The translations under genes were made by a program, and so were the position numbers. Source: Archegozetes longisetosus (Eukaryota; Arthropoda; Arachnida; Sarcoptiformes; Trhypochthoniidae). Taken from it: a stretch of 64,000 nt of DNA. The first letter of the stretch is position 1; the number at the start of each line of letters is the position of its first letter. The notes under the pieces were generated by a model, which ran no database searches, was not told where the DNA came from, and worked only from the letters and a program-made list of their open reading frames with translations. This document shows, piece by piece, positions 63,551 to 64,000 of this stretch. The DNA lies in NCBI GenBank assembly GCA_018873245.2, contig JAEMBT020000006.1:12742387-12806386 (forward strand), given 5' to 3'.

Positions 63551-64000
63551 GTAGTATATTTGCGGGAATGCCTTGGAAATTATACTTGCGATCATTTTAT
63601 CGTTTGATCCATCTTACGGAACGTACTGTGGTGCTCATTAAAGTTTAATCATACCCATTAAAAAATATTTTCGTTCATACTTTTGTTCTGGAACTATGGA
63701 TTATGTACAGTAATGACCAGTTAATAATTTAATTAAAAAAGAGGTTTCTCTATTGAAATAACTTATTTATAACTGATTTATAATTAAGGTTCTTTGTCTA
63801 ATACTTAGAACTGGTGCCATTTTTATAAACAAAAAAAGTGATTTTGAGTACAAAAGGTAATAATAAATGACAATAATAATAGCAAATATTAGTAAACAAT
63901 AGTAATTGACATTTAATAAGTTTTACAGTACATTGATAGTCTAAAACAAAAGTTTAAAAAGTTATGAACGAAAGTATTTTTTAAGGACTATGATTAAACT

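Larger units (their letters stand above)
61629..64000. other. Repeat-rich right end
   Basis: Besides the MITE at 62248, the repeat fragment at 63000 and the foldback terminus at 63472, I see no gene. Confidence 0.55.

Overview
The window looks like a piece of an AT-rich (roughly 70% A+T) animal nuclear genome, most likely an arthropod. The reasons are spliceosomal GT-AG introns, a rhodopsin-family neuropeptide-type receptor, a CYP3-clan-like cytochrome P450, and many Tc1/mariner, pogo and hAT-type DNA transposons. A chelicerate such as a mite is plausible, but the sequence alone does not settle it. There is no sign of bacterial gene organisation. Coding sequence is only a few percent of the window; most of the rest is intron, intergenic AT-rich DNA and short inverted-repeat elements.

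Layout. 1-10.6 kb: gene-free, with a 450-bp foldback, a 134-bp MITE and a 590-bp Tc1/mariner-type element. 10.6-15.9 kb (+): exons 2, 3 and 4 of a class A GPCR (copy A). Its exon 2 lacks one base and its first exon is not in the window. 16.5-24 kb: a series of long palindromes (0.8 kb, 2 kb and 0.7 kb) and a small MITE. 26.9-48.1 kb (+): a complete second receptor (copy B) in four exons coding for about 383 residues. Its 13.8-kb first intron holds a 667-bp pogo-like element, its second intron a dead 1352-bp mariner, and its third intron a 498-bp hAT-type MITE and a foldback. 49.3-55.0 kb: a nested palindrome, deleted mariner-type copies, a GC-rich repeat and a TIR element with a tRNA-like stretch. 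55.5-57.8 kb (-): a five-exon P450 of about 490 residues that would be complete but for one missing base. 60.2 kb (-): a fragment of the first exon of a second, dead P450 copy. 60.5-64 kb: mariner-type remains and dispersed repeats.

How the parts relate. The receptor copies are a tandem duplication. Exon 3 and the second half of exon 2 appear identical in the two copies, while the introns and the C-terminal exon 4 have diverged. That suggests gene conversion or a recent exchange over the transmembrane-core exons. The introns also carry different transposons in the two copies, so those insertions can be ordered in time: the mariner has an empty counterpart site in copy A.

The last exons of both receptors and exons 2 and 5 of the P450 are too short to stand out as ORFs. 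I found them by matching splice sites and intron phases. Both gene-breaking changes, in receptor copy A and in the P450, are single-base losses in A-runs, so sequencing or assembly error must be excluded before either is called a pseudogene.
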